A stretch of 10,999 nt of DNA, from positions 1 to 10,999 of the forward strand of contig DAOPZG010000088.1 of the NCBI GenBank assembly GCA_035353235.1, given 5' to 3'. The position numbers and the translations under genes were made by a program. This document shows, piece by piece, positions 1 through 6,437 of the stretch. Under the pieces are notes generated by a model that worked only from the letters and a program-made list of their open reading frames with translations, ran no database searches and had not been told where the DNA came from. This DNA is from CAXXOK01 sp035353235. GTDB taxonomy: Bacteria; Bacillota; Clostridia; Christensenellales; Aristaeellaceae. The stretch's first letter is position 1. Each line of letters opens with the position of its first letter.

Positions 1-2
1 CG

Positions 3-158
3 GCAGTGAAGCGTCCCCCCTACTACCAGCTTTCCCTGTCCACCTGGCGGGACATTTGCACGCTCTCCTGCTGCGTGGACGTATCGGTGGAAGACCGGGA
101 AATCGTTGAAGAGGTAATCAATACCGTTGTAGAAGAGATGAATATCCAATCCTGCTAA
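3..158 (+). CDS. C-terminal fragment of an unrecognised protein (5' part outside window)
   Basis: An open frame enters from the left edge and ends at TAA 156-158, leaving 51 visible residues. The fragment has an aromatic start (PPYYQLSLSTW), a Cys-rich beta-like stretch (CTLSCC) and an acidic helix (VEDREIVEEVINTVVEEM), ending NIQSC. The layout of a final beta-strand followed by an amphipathic helix resembles the C-terminus of condensation/alcohol-acetyltransferase-like acyltransferases of Clostridia. That is a weak impression from the pattern only, and no catalytic motif is in view. The gene converges on the aldo/keto reductase gene, with only 7 bases between the two stop codons. The coding call is fairly sure because the frame is open up to a stop that abuts a convergent gene; the function is unknown. 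Confidence 0.55.
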   Translation, partial: AVKRPPYYQLSLSTWRDICTLSCCVDVSVEDREIVEEVINTVVEEMNIQSC

Positions 159-172
159 AGCAGGTCTATTTT
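151..172 (+). terminator. Short stem-loop with T-rich tail over the stop codon of the upstream gene
   Basis: CCTGC (151-155) and GCAGG (160-164) can pair around a TAAA loop that contains the stop codon. A T-rich tail (TCTATTTT, 165-172) follows and runs into the 3' end of the convergent reductase gene. The stem is only 5 bp, so this is a weak intrinsic-terminator candidate. It is the only one visible in the very tight convergent junction. Confidence 0.35.
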
Positions 173-1317
173 CCGAACCGCTCCTTTGCGCGCGCCATGC
201 GGGAAACCACCGGCACGCCGAAGGGGCAGCGCTTTTCGCAGGCATGGCAGGCGAGGCAGTCCCCGGCGGCGGCGGGCAGTTCCCGGTAATGTTCCAGCAG
301 GGTGGCGGCAGGCGCGCCGTCCAGCTCGCACAAATCCAGATACTTGTTCACAGCGGCAATGTCGATATGCGCCGGGCAGGGCAGGCAGTGGTTGCAATAC
401 ATGCAGCGCCCTTCCAGCGTGCCGCGTCCCCCGCGCGAGAGCACCGGGGCAAAATCGCGTTCCGTATCCGGTACGGTATAGTAAGCGAACGCCTCGTCCA
501 CTTCCTGTACGGTCTGCATGCCCAGCATCACGGCCGCCACCGCCGGGCGCGTCAGCGCGTAATGCAGGCACTGCGGCACCGTCATGGCCACGCCGTAGGG
601 CGAGCGTTCCGCCTTCAACAGCGCCCCGGCCCCCAGTGTTTTCATGGCCGTAATGGCGACGCCTTTCGCTTCGCAGGCGCGGTAGAGGGCCTGGCGCTCC
701 GGTCGTACGCCCGTTAACCCGCTGAAATCCGGCTTGTCGCCGAAAAAGGACCATATTTCCTGCTCCGGGGGCAGCAGATCGTACAGGGGGTTGATGGAAA
801 ACATCAACACGTCGATCAGCCCGCTTTTGACCGCAGCCAGCGCCGTAACCGGGTTGTGGCTGGACAGGCCGACCGCGTGGAGAACCCCCTGTTTTTTCAG
901 CTCCGTCACATATTCCATTGTCGGGGAGGCCACAAATCGCGTCCAGTCGTCCGGGTTGTCCAGATTGTGGATGAAACCCACGTCGATATAGTCCGTTTGC
1001 AGGCGCGTCAGCAGGTCGTCAAAGGCGGCGCGGCAAACGTCCGGCTCCCGCTTCACGGTATACTGCCCATCCGCCCATACGGAACCGATGTGCCCCTGTA
1101 TTTTCACCTGTTTGCGGCAGCCCGCCAGCGCCCGCCCGATGTAGGTGCGCACGTTGGGTTCGCTCATAAACACGTCCAGAAAGTCCACGCCTTTTTCCAA
1201 TGATCTCGTTACCACGTCGCGGACGAGGCCTTCGTCCTTCCCCTGCAAATGCTCGCACCCCAGCGCCAGCTCGTTTACCTGGATGCCCGTGTTGCCCAGT
1301 ACGCGGCTGTTGTTCAT
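166..1317 (-). CDS. Aldo/keto reductase with C-terminal ferredoxin-like [4Fe-4S] domain (COG1453-type)
   Basis: A 383-residue cytoplasmic oxidoreductase. Residues 1-290 read as an AKR TIM barrel: RVLGNTGIQVNELALGCE at the start, DFLD at 45-48, DYIDVGFIHNLD at 109-120 and VGLSSHNP at 149-156. The C-terminal part has two Cys clusters, CxxCxxCxxCP (C305, C308, C311, C314) and CxxCxxCxxxCP (C354, C357, C360, C364), the pattern of two [4Fe-4S] clusters as in ferredoxin-fused AKRs. Asp48 and His117 of the AKR tetrad are present. The usual Tyr is not visible after Asp48 (VFMSEPNVR), and the usual Lys position reads IQGHIG, with His76. The substrate cannot be predicted. ATG at 1317 is preceded by GGAG 5 bases upstream. 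It follows the AraC gene on the same strand after a 58-bp gap, so the two are probably co-transcribed. The family call is firm; the reaction is open. Confidence 0.9.
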   Translation of the reverse strand: MNNSRVLGNTGIQVNELALGCEHLQGKDEGLVRDVVTRSLEKGVDFLDVFMSEPNVRTYIGRALAGCRKQVKIQGHIGSVWADGQYTVKREPDVCRAAFDDLLTRLQTDYIDVGFIHNLDNPDDWTRFVASPTMEYVTELKKQGVLHAVGLSSHNPVTALAAVKSGLIDVLMFSINPLYDLLPPEQEIWSFFGDKPDFSGLTGVRPERQALYRACEAKGVAITAMKTLGAGALLKAERSPYGVAMTVPQCLHYALTRPAVAAVMLGMQTVQEVDEAFAYYTVPDTERDFAPVLSRGGRGTLEGRCMYCNHCLPCPAHIDIAAVNKYLDLCELDGAPAATLLEHYRELPAAAGDCLACHACEKRCPFGVPVVSRMARAKERFGK

Positions 1318-1351
1318 ACCATCTCCGGCCTTTCCCTGTTTGATATTTCAC

Positions 1352-1376
1352 CGCTTCACGCGAAGCGTTTTGTTTT
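1352..1376 (+). terminator. Intrinsic-terminator-like hairpin pointing against the flanking genes
   Basis: CGCTTC (1352-1357), loop ACGC and GAAGCG (1362-1367) form a perfect 6-bp stem followed by TTTTGTTTT (1368-1376) on the plus strand. Both neighbouring genes are on the minus strand, and the T-tract ends at the regulator's stop codon (1376-1378). Read on the minus strand, the hairpin has an A-rich run before it and no U-run after it. It would therefore stop plus-strand (antisense) transcripts rather than the araC-reductase message, in which it would simply be an intercistronic hairpin. Confidence 0.5.
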
Positions 1377-2350
1377 CATTCCTGTGCGGACAGGCTGTCT
1401 TCGCCGATGGCCGCACAGCGCGTTTCCATGTTGTGATTGCTCCGATAAATCTGCCGGTACCCACTGGGCGAGCATTTTTTCTGCTCGTGAAAAATGCGGC
1501 TGAAGGACGAGGGGCTGCCAAAGCCGCAGCGATAGGCGATATCCGTGATGGATGGCCCCGGGACCGCCAGCATCTGCTCGGCGGCCTTTACGCGCCGCAT
1601 GGTGAGGTAACCGCAGAACGTGTATAACGAATACTGTTTAAACAGCCTGGAGAAATAAAATCTGGACAGACCGAGGCGTTTTGCCATTCCATCCACGGTC
1701 AGGTCTTCGGCATAATGCTGGTTGATATAATCGATCACATCGCTGAACCGTTCCCTGTATTCCTTGCGCTTGTCATAGCGGTTATGCCCGCCGGACGCGT
1801 CGTCCAGCCGATAATGGATCAGCTTCTCCATCATCAGCAGCGTGGTGGCGTCGATCAGCAGCTCCCGAAGGTCGTTGTTGCTGAAATAATCCTCCCGGAT
1901 CTGGGTCAGCAGCGCGCTTACGGACAGGTGCAGGGCCGGCGTGTTTTTTTTCGTGATCAAAATCGGGTGAGCCAGCATCGCGATCACCCGCGACGCGCTT
2001 TTAATCTGCTGCAAAAAATCCAGATTCATAAAATAGACAAATCCGTTGCAGTCCGGCGACGGGCTCAGGGTGTGCGCAACGCCGCCGGGCATAAACAGGA
2101 TATCGCCCGGCTCAATCGTGTACGTAACCTCTTCCGCAACGCTTGTGTAATGGTTATGCAAACCCTCGACAATCTCCAGCGCGTGGTGCCAGTGCTCGGG
2201 GAAGCAGGTATCCCGGTGCGTATACCAGATCCGTACCGACGTGCCCGGAAGAAATTCGATCTCCTCCTGCTTTCCATGCAGCAGCGGGCAGTCCCGGTAA
2301 CCGGATATGGGTTGCGGATACGGCGAACTGCTGGTAAAGCCTTCGTACAT
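1376..2350 (-). CDS. AraC-family transcriptional regulator with N-terminal cupin sensor domain
   Basis: A 324-residue DNA-binding regulator, probably responding to a sugar or oligosaccharide. Residues about 30-115 form a cupin/AraC-binding domain, with PEHWHHALEIVEG (51-63) and GDILFMPGGVAHTL (82-95) matching the two cupin motifs. Residues about 203-303 are a typical AraC DNA-binding domain with two helix-turn-helix units: LTVDGMAKRLGLSRFYFSRL (217-236) and SITDIAYRCGFGSPSSFSRI (267-286), ending in the usual SPSGYRQ segment. The start ATG at 2350 has an AGGAAAG-like site about 4-9 bases upstream. The gene is divergent from the ABC transporter operon and shares its 183-bp intergenic region, the classic arrangement for a local activator. 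The family call is very firm; the inducer is unknown. Confidence 0.95.
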   Translation of the reverse strand: MYEGFTSSSPYPQPISGYRDCPLLHGKQEEIEFLPGTSVRIWYTHRDTCFPEHWHHALEIVEGLHNHYTSVAEEVTYTIEPGDILFMPGGVAHTLSPSPDCNGFVYFMNLDFLQQIKSASRVIAMLAHPILITKKNTPALHLSVSALLTQIREDYFSNNDLRELLIDATTLLMMEKLIHYRLDDASGGHNRYDKRKEYRERFSDVIDYINQHYAEDLTVDGMAKRLGLSRFYFSRLFKQYSLYTFCGYLTMRRVKAAEQMLAVPGPSITDIAYRCGFGSPSSFSRIFHEQKKCSPSGYRQIYRSNHNMETRCAAIGEDSLSAQE

Positions 2351-2400
2351 ATGCTTCTTTCCTTTCTTTTTTTGTACGGTATCGCTGTGCGAATACCCAA

Positions 2401-2429
2401 ATTATACTTTGTTTTCCCAGATTTAGCAA
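2401..2429 (-). promoter_or_regulatory. Sigma-A-type promoter of the AraC regulator-reductase transcript
   Basis: On the minus strand, TTGCTA (2429-2424) and TATAAT (2406-2401) are separated by exactly 17 bp, a near-consensus housekeeping promoter. The predicted start lies around 2394, giving a leader of about 45 bases before the ATG at 2350. No other good promoter is visible in front of the reductase. Confidence 0.75.
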
Positions 2430-2454
2430 ATAACGAAAAAACTACGCAAGCCCT

Positions 2455-2486
2455 GCAAAGCGCGGGCGCGATAAAGCGGTTATAAT
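2455..2486 (+). promoter_or_regulatory. Candidate activator-dependent promoter of the ABC transporter operon
   Basis: A perfect -10 (TATAAT, 2481-2486) stands 48 bases before the first permease ATG. No sequence close to TTGACA lies 16-18 bp upstream; the window there reads about AAGCGC. There is no TGn extension. A strong -10 with a missing -35 is typical of promoters switched on by an AraC-type activator bound next to the -35. Three GCAA motifs start at 2426, 2446 and 2455 (20 and 9 bp apart); the last two flank or overlap the -35 zone and are possible half-sites. The operator assignment is speculative. Confidence 0.5.
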
Positions 2487-2533
2487 GATTCTAAATAATT
2501 GTGCGTATCAAAAAAGAACAGGGAGCCGATGCC

Positions 2534-3451
2534 ATGAAATCAATCAGTCGAAGAAAAATGCAGTCTTATCGGGAATTTCTGTACATTCTGCCTTTTATCG
2601 CCATGGTAGCCGTGTTTTCTTATTACCCTCTGTACGGCTGGTTCTACTCCTTTTTCGATTTCCGGCCGCCCAAAGCATTGGATTTAAGCAGTTTCGTCGG
2701 CTTGAAATGGTTTGTGTACCTTGTCAACAATCCCGTGCGGCAAAAGCAGGTTTTTCAGGTGCTGATCAACACCTTCGCCATGAGCGGCCTGAATATTCTT
2801 TTTTCCTGGCTGCCGATGATTTTCGCCGTATTCCTGAACGAAATCAAATGCATGCCTTTCCGGAAAATCGTACAAACCGTTACGACGATCCCGAATTTCA
2901 TCAGTTGGGTGCTTGTGTACTCCATCTCCTACAGCCTGTTCTGTTCCACCGGCATGGCCAACACGCTGCTGCAACAGTTGGGGCTCGTCTCCGCGCCGGT
3001 TCAGTTTTTGCAGTCCGCAAGCCATATCTGGATCAAGATGTGGGCCTGGGGCACGTGGAAAAACCTTGGCTGGGCCGCCATCATGTACATGGCCGCCATT
3101 TCCGGTATCGACGAAGAACTCAACGAAGCGGCCCGGGTGGACGGCGCGACGCGCATGCAGATCATCTGGCACATCACGATTCCCAGCCTGCTGCCCACCT
3201 TCTTCGTCCTGCTGATGCTTTCCATCGCGAATTTCCTTTCCAACGGGATGGAGCAGTATTACGTATTCCAGAACTCGTTTAATAAAAACACCATCCAGGT
3301 GCTGGATCTTTACGTATATAACCTTGCCATGGGAAGCGGCAGCTACTCCGTCTCCACGGCGCTCAGCATGCTGAAAAGCCTGATCAGTATCGCGCTTTTG
3401 TGCGCGGCGAACGGGTTGAGCAAGCTTGTGCGCGGCGATAGCTTTATCTGA
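2534..3451 (+). CDS. ABC sugar transporter permease, LplB-type (COG4209)
   Basis: A 305-residue integral membrane subunit of a carbohydrate importer. The visible hydrophobic segments start at about residues 14, 77, 120, 175, 220 and 278, consistent with six spans. The cytoplasmic EAA loop that contacts the ATPase reads EELNEAARVDGATR (194-207), followed by IIWHITIPSL. The N-terminal YPLYGWFYSFFDF is typical of LplB-type permeases. I chose ATG 2534 because GGGAG (2521-2525) sits 8 bases upstream; an in-frame GTG at 2501 would add 11 residues but has no ribosome-binding site. It is the first gene of the operon, 17 bp before the second permease. No ATPase gene follows, as is usual for this family, which shares an MsmX-like ATPase encoded elsewhere (established for the family, not seen here). 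Confidence 0.93.
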   Translation: MKSISRRKMQSYREFLYILPFIAMVAVFSYYPLYGWFYSFFDFRPPKALDLSSFVGLKWFVYLVNNPVRQKQVFQVLINTFAMSGLNILFSWLPMIFAVFLNEIKCMPFRKIVQTVTTIPNFISWVLVYSISYSLFCSTGMANTLLQQLGLVSAPVQFLQSASHIWIKMWAWGTWKNLGWAAIMYMAAISGIDEELNEAARVDGATRMQIIWHITIPSLLPTFFVLLMLSIANFLSNGMEQYYVFQNSFNKNTIQVLDLYVYNLAMGSGSYSVSTALSMLKSLISIALLCAANGLSKLVRGDSFI

Positions 3452-3468
3452 GTTGGGAGGACACGTCC

Positions 3469-4401
3469 ATGAGCCTGCTTGCTAAACGTAAAAAACGCGC
3501 GCTGGGAAGAAACCGCTCCTTCAGCGACCGGCTGATCAGCGTGCTGACCTATGTGCTGTACGCGCTTTTCGCGCTGATCTGCATCTACCCGTTTTACTAT
3601 ATCTTTATCAACACCATCAGTTCCAACCTGTTGAGCAAGCGCGGAGTAATCCTTTTCTGGCCGCGGGAGATCCACTTTCAAAACTACCTCGACGCGATCA
3701 AGATCAACGGGCTGATGGACGCCGCGAAAGTCTCCGTCGCCCGCACGGTCATCGGCACCCTCCTCACGGTGATTTTCAGCGCGTTTCTGGGTTTTATGTT
3801 TACGCGGGATACGATGTGGAAGCGAAAATTCTGGTACCGCTTCGTGATGATTACGATGTACTTTAACGCGGGCGTGATCCCGTGGTACCTCACCATGCGC
3901 AATCTGGGGCTGACCAACAATTTCTGGGGATACGTGCTGCCCACCATGGTTGCGCCCTTCTACATTATCCTGATGAAGACCTACGTCGAGTCCACCCCGA
4001 AGGAGCTGCAACAGGCCGCCGAAATCGACGGCGCGGGTACGCTGCGTATCTTTTTTCGCATCATTCTGCCCATCATCAAACCGATTCTCGCCACCATCGC
4101 CATTTTTACGGCGGTTACGCAATGGAACTCCTTTCAGGACACGCTGCTGCTGGTAACGGATAACAAGCTTTACACCCTGCAGTTTACGCTGTACCAGTAC
4201 CTGAACCAGGCAAGCTCGCTCAAGAGCCTGGTGAACGCCACCAATTCCTCCGCCGCGTCGGTGGCGCTTGCGCACGCGCAGACGGCTACCTCCATCCGCA
4301 TGACGGTGACCATCATCGTCGTGTTCCCCATCCTTACGATTTATCCGATTTTCCAACGCTTTTTCGTAAAAGGCATCATGATCGGCGCCGTGAAAGGGTA
4401 A
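3469..4401 (+). CDS. ABC sugar transporter permease, YtcP-type (COG0395)
   Basis: A 310-residue membrane subunit that pairs with the preceding permease to form the translocation pore. The first span covers about residues 22-50 (LISVLTYVLYALFALICIYP), and further spans start at about 92, 123, 153, 204 and 276. The EAA loop is KELQQAAEIDGAGTLRIFFR (178-197), followed by IILPIIKP. The segment FNAGVIPWYLTMRNLGL (132-148) is characteristic of the YtcP group. ATG 3469 follows GGGAGG (3455-3460) by 8 bases. The upstream stop is 17 bases away and the binding-protein gene begins 58 bases downstream after a GC hairpin. This is a full-length member; the substrate is inferred only as an oligosaccharide. 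Confidence 0.93.
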   Translation: MSLLAKRKKRALGRNRSFSDRLISVLTYVLYALFALICIYPFYYIFINTISSNLLSKRGVILFWPREIHFQNYLDAIKINGLMDAAKVSVARTVIGTLLTVIFSAFLGFMFTRDTMWKRKFWYRFVMITMYFNAGVIPWYLTMRNLGLTNNFWGYVLPTMVAPFYIILMKTYVESTPKELQQAAEIDGAGTLRIFFRIILPIIKPILATIAIFTAVTQWNSFQDTLLLVTDNKLYTLQFTLYQYLNQASSLKSLVNATNSSAASVALAHAQTATSIRMTVTIIVVFPILTIYPIFQRFFVKGIMIGAVKG

Positions 4402-4405
4402 TGCG

Positions 4406-4420
4406 CCGCCGGAACGGCGG
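4406..4420 (+). other. Intercistronic GC hairpin between second permease and binding-protein gene
   Basis: CCGCCG (4406-4411), loop GAA and CGGCGG (4415-4420) form a perfect 6-bp GC stem immediately after the permease stop codon. No T-tract follows, so it is unlikely to terminate transcription. Such hairpins at permease/binding-protein junctions can act as mRNA processing or stability elements that raise the binding-protein level; that role is inferred here. Confidence 0.5.
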
Positions 4421-4459
4421 ATGCAAATAGGTGACAAAGAATAGGGAGGAGAAGGAACC

Positions 4460-6142
4460 ATGAAAAAAACCGTATCCGTGTTGCTTGCCTTCGCGATGCT
4501 GCTGAGCCTGTTCAGCGGTGTTGCCTTCGCCGAAAGCAGCGAAGAACCCATGACGCTGGAAATCTACGACGTGGCGGCGAACTATCAGGGCCTTCAGGGC
4601 GGATGGTTTGCAAAGGTAATCAAGGATAAGTTCAACATCGAGCTGAACATCATCGCGCCGCAGGTGAGCGGCGACGGCGACGCGCTGTATCAAACCCGCT
4701 GCGCGTCCGGCAACCTGGGCGACATCATCCTGCTGGACAACTGGGATCTGCAGGATTGCATCCAGGCCGGCCTGATCTACGATCTGAGCGACATCGCTGG
4801 GAAATACTCGAATCTGATGGGCTTTGAAAAACAGATTAAGGCTTTCAACGATTCGCTGGGCGATGAAGCCGTCGGCAAAACGTATGCCATCCCCTGTGAA
4901 ATGACCAACACCTCCATCACCACGCACACGGAGGAACGGGTTTACACCAGCCCGCAGGTGCCCTGGGATTATTTCTCGGAGCTTGGCTGCCCGGAAATGA
5001 ACGACCTGAACGACCTGCTGGATATGCTGGTTAAAATGCAGGCCGCGCATTCCAAGAACGACGCGGGCGACCCCGTGTACGCGATCAGCCTGTGGCCGGA
5101 CTGGGATACCAGCTACATGGAAAACGTGGCGCAGCTTACGCCGTGGTACGGCTACCAGACCAAGGAAAGCCTGCTGATCAGCGGCGACAACGACATTAAA
5201 CCGCTTACGGCGGACGATGGTGCTTACTACAAAATGCTTCACTTCCTGTTTGACGCGTATCATCGCGGGCTGATCGATCCCGACAGCGGCTCGCAGAACT
5301 GGGATAACGCGTGCACCAAGATGCAGAACAAACAGGTTTTACTGTTCTGGTACAGCTGGCAGACCGGTTTCTGGAACACTTCCGATCGTGCCAACGACCG
5401 CAACGCTTATATCTACGTGCCGGTTAAAGATATGAACTTCGTGGATGACGGCGACTCCTACTACGGCGATGGCCGCAGCTTCAGCATCGGCTCGCAGGTT
5501 ACCCCCGAAAAGCGGGATCGCATCATGGAATTCCTGGACTGGCTGGCCGCCCCCGAAGGCTCCACCTACCTGCAGGCAGGGCTGCCCGGCTGGAGCTACA
5601 CCACAAACGACGACGGCACCTATACGCTGACGGAAAACGGCGAGTATCAGCTGATGAACAATCTGGAAGTGCCCGAAGAATTCGGCGGCGGCGGTTACCA
5701 GGATGGCAACTGCATGATTAACCAGTGGGTGATCGCCGGCGTGTCCACCAACCCGGTAACCGGCGAAACCTACTCCTCCACCTACTGGTCCAGCACCATC
5801 GAGAAGAATAAGACGACCATGACGAAGGAATGGGCCGAAAAGTATGGCGCGGCCAACCAGGTGAAGTATCTGCTGGCGAACAATATGCTGACCGTCGCTC
5901 CGAGGGTCAACGTGAACCTTGGCAGCGATACGACCGATATCGCCCTGATCCGCGGCCAGTGCGGGCAGCTGATCAAAGACGTTTCCTGGCAGATGGTCTT
6001 CGCCGAGGATGAAGACAGCTTCAACGCCATGTGGACGTCGCTGAAGGAACAGCTGAACGGTTTTGGCTGGGAAGAACTGGTGAAGTACGATACGGAGAAG
6101 TATCAAACGCTTGTCGACGCGCGTAAAGCCGCGCTGCAATAA
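4460..6142 (+). CDS. Extracellular carbohydrate-binding protein of ABC importer, LplA-type
   Basis: A 560-residue secreted solute-binding protein that captures the substrate for the two permeases. Residues 1-25 form a signal peptide: KK n-region, hydrophobic core VLLAFAMLLSLFSGVA, and an AFA|ESS type I cleavage site. There is no lipobox cysteine; the first Cys is residue 81. Most Gram-positive binding proteins of this family are lipoproteins, so this is unusual. The mature chain has the aromatic-rich, Asp/Asn-rich composition of long LplA-like proteins (GGWFAKVIKDKFNIELNI at 47-64, then GNLGDIILLDNWD). The length matches the 500-560 residues common in this family. The start is supported by an AGGGAGGAG-type site ending 8 bases before ATG 4460. 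It is last in the operon and is followed by the duplicated terminator-like hairpins. The substrate cannot be read from sequence. Confidence 0.92.
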   Translation: MKKTVSVLLAFAMLLSLFSGVAFAESSEEPMTLEIYDVAANYQGLQGGWFAKVIKDKFNIELNIIAPQVSGDGDALYQTRCASGNLGDIILLDNWDLQDCIQAGLIYDLSDIAGKYSNLMGFEKQIKAFNDSLGDEAVGKTYAIPCEMTNTSITTHTEERVYTSPQVPWDYFSELGCPEMNDLNDLLDMLVKMQAAHSKNDAGDPVYAISLWPDWDTSYMENVAQLTPWYGYQTKESLLISGDNDIKPLTADDGAYYKMLHFLFDAYHRGLIDPDSGSQNWDNACTKMQNKQVLLFWYSWQTGFWNTSDRANDRNAYIYVPVKDMNFVDDGDSYYGDGRSFSIGSQVTPEKRDRIMEFLDWLAAPEGSTYLQAGLPGWSYTTNDDGTYTLTENGEYQLMNNLEVPEEFGGGGYQDGNCMINQWVIAGVSTNPVTGETYSSTYWSSTIEKNKTTMTKEWAEKYGAANQVKYLLANNMLTVAPRVNVNLGSDTTDIALIRGQCGQLIKDVSWQMVFAEDEDSFNAMWTSLKEQLNGFGWEELVKYDTEKYQTLVDARKAALQ

Positions 6143-6155
6143 CCGCAGCCTGATA

Positions 6156-6191
6156 ACAAAGCCCGTGCTTCGAAAGAGGCACGGGCTTTGT
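6156..6191. terminator. Terminator-like hairpin, first of two identical copies
   Basis: ACAAAGCCCGTGC (6156-6168) pairs perfectly with GCACGGGCTTTGT (6179-6191) around a 10-base loop, a 13-bp stem 13 bases after the binding-protein stop. The only T-rich stretch is the CTTTGT at the stem end, so the U-tract is poor. The symmetric A-rich/T-rich stem ends would allow action in both directions between the convergent genes. Confidence 0.65.
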
Positions 6192-6353
6192 CAGCTTGCT
6201 GAAAAAGGCCCATCTGCGTTGTCAGCCGCGGGATGGCAAGGGGGTTCACTTACAAACGGTAAGCTCAACCCCTTGCCACCCTTGCTTCCTCGCATCTGAA
6301 CCTTTTTGAGCAAGCTGCTCTTTTCTACTGAGAATAGGTTTGTCAACGGTCTG

Positions 6354-6389
6354 ACAAAGCCCGTGCTTCGAAAGAGGCACGGGCTTTGT
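6354..6389. terminator. Terminator-like hairpin, second identical copy
   Basis: This is an exact repeat of the 36-bp hairpin at 6156-6191, with the same 13-bp stem and 10-base loop. It lies 48 bases beyond the peptidase stop on the minus strand, so it is placed to end the peptidase transcript, while the first copy is placed to end the transporter transcript. Confidence 0.65.
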
Positions 6390-6437
6390 GCTACCCATCC
6401 GGGCGGACAGGGAACGGAACAGTTCAATTCGGTTCGC

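Larger units (their letters stand above)
6156..6389. repeat. Nested palindromic intergenic element bounded by two 36-bp direct repeats
   Basis: The 36 bases at 6156-6191 recur without a mismatch at 6354-6389, and each copy is itself a hairpin. Between them, CAGCTTGCTGAAAAAGG (6192-6208) and CCTTTTTGAGCAAGCTG (6301-6317) are inverted repeats with one mismatch in 17. Further in, GGCAAGGGG (6235-6243) pairs with CCCCTTGCC (6269-6277), and CTTAC (6249-6253) with GTAAG (6259-6263). In addition, GCACGGGCTTTGTCAG (6179-6194) is perfectly inverted at 6351-6366, and TTTGTCA (6339-6345) pairs with TGACAAA (6352-6358). No credible gene is present. It could be a small non-autonomous, repeat-type mobile element, a structured RNA, or a duplicated terminator with a palindromic insert. 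Confidence 0.75.

Noticed and set aside
1715..2485. Plus-strand open frame of 256 codons opposite the AraC regulator
   Set aside because: It runs through the regulator's promoter region and lacks a ribosome site; the regulator on the other strand has unmistakable domains.
3343..4551. Minus-strand open frame of 402 codons opposite the second permease
   Set aside because: Composition rich in Arg/His/Asp with no membrane spans or motifs. It spans the permease end, an intergenic hairpin and the binding-protein start, so it is a shadow frame.
4376..6139. Minus-strand open frames (4376-5263 and 5339-6139) opposite the binding-protein gene
   Set aside because: No recognisable motif, and antisense to a well-supported secreted protein.
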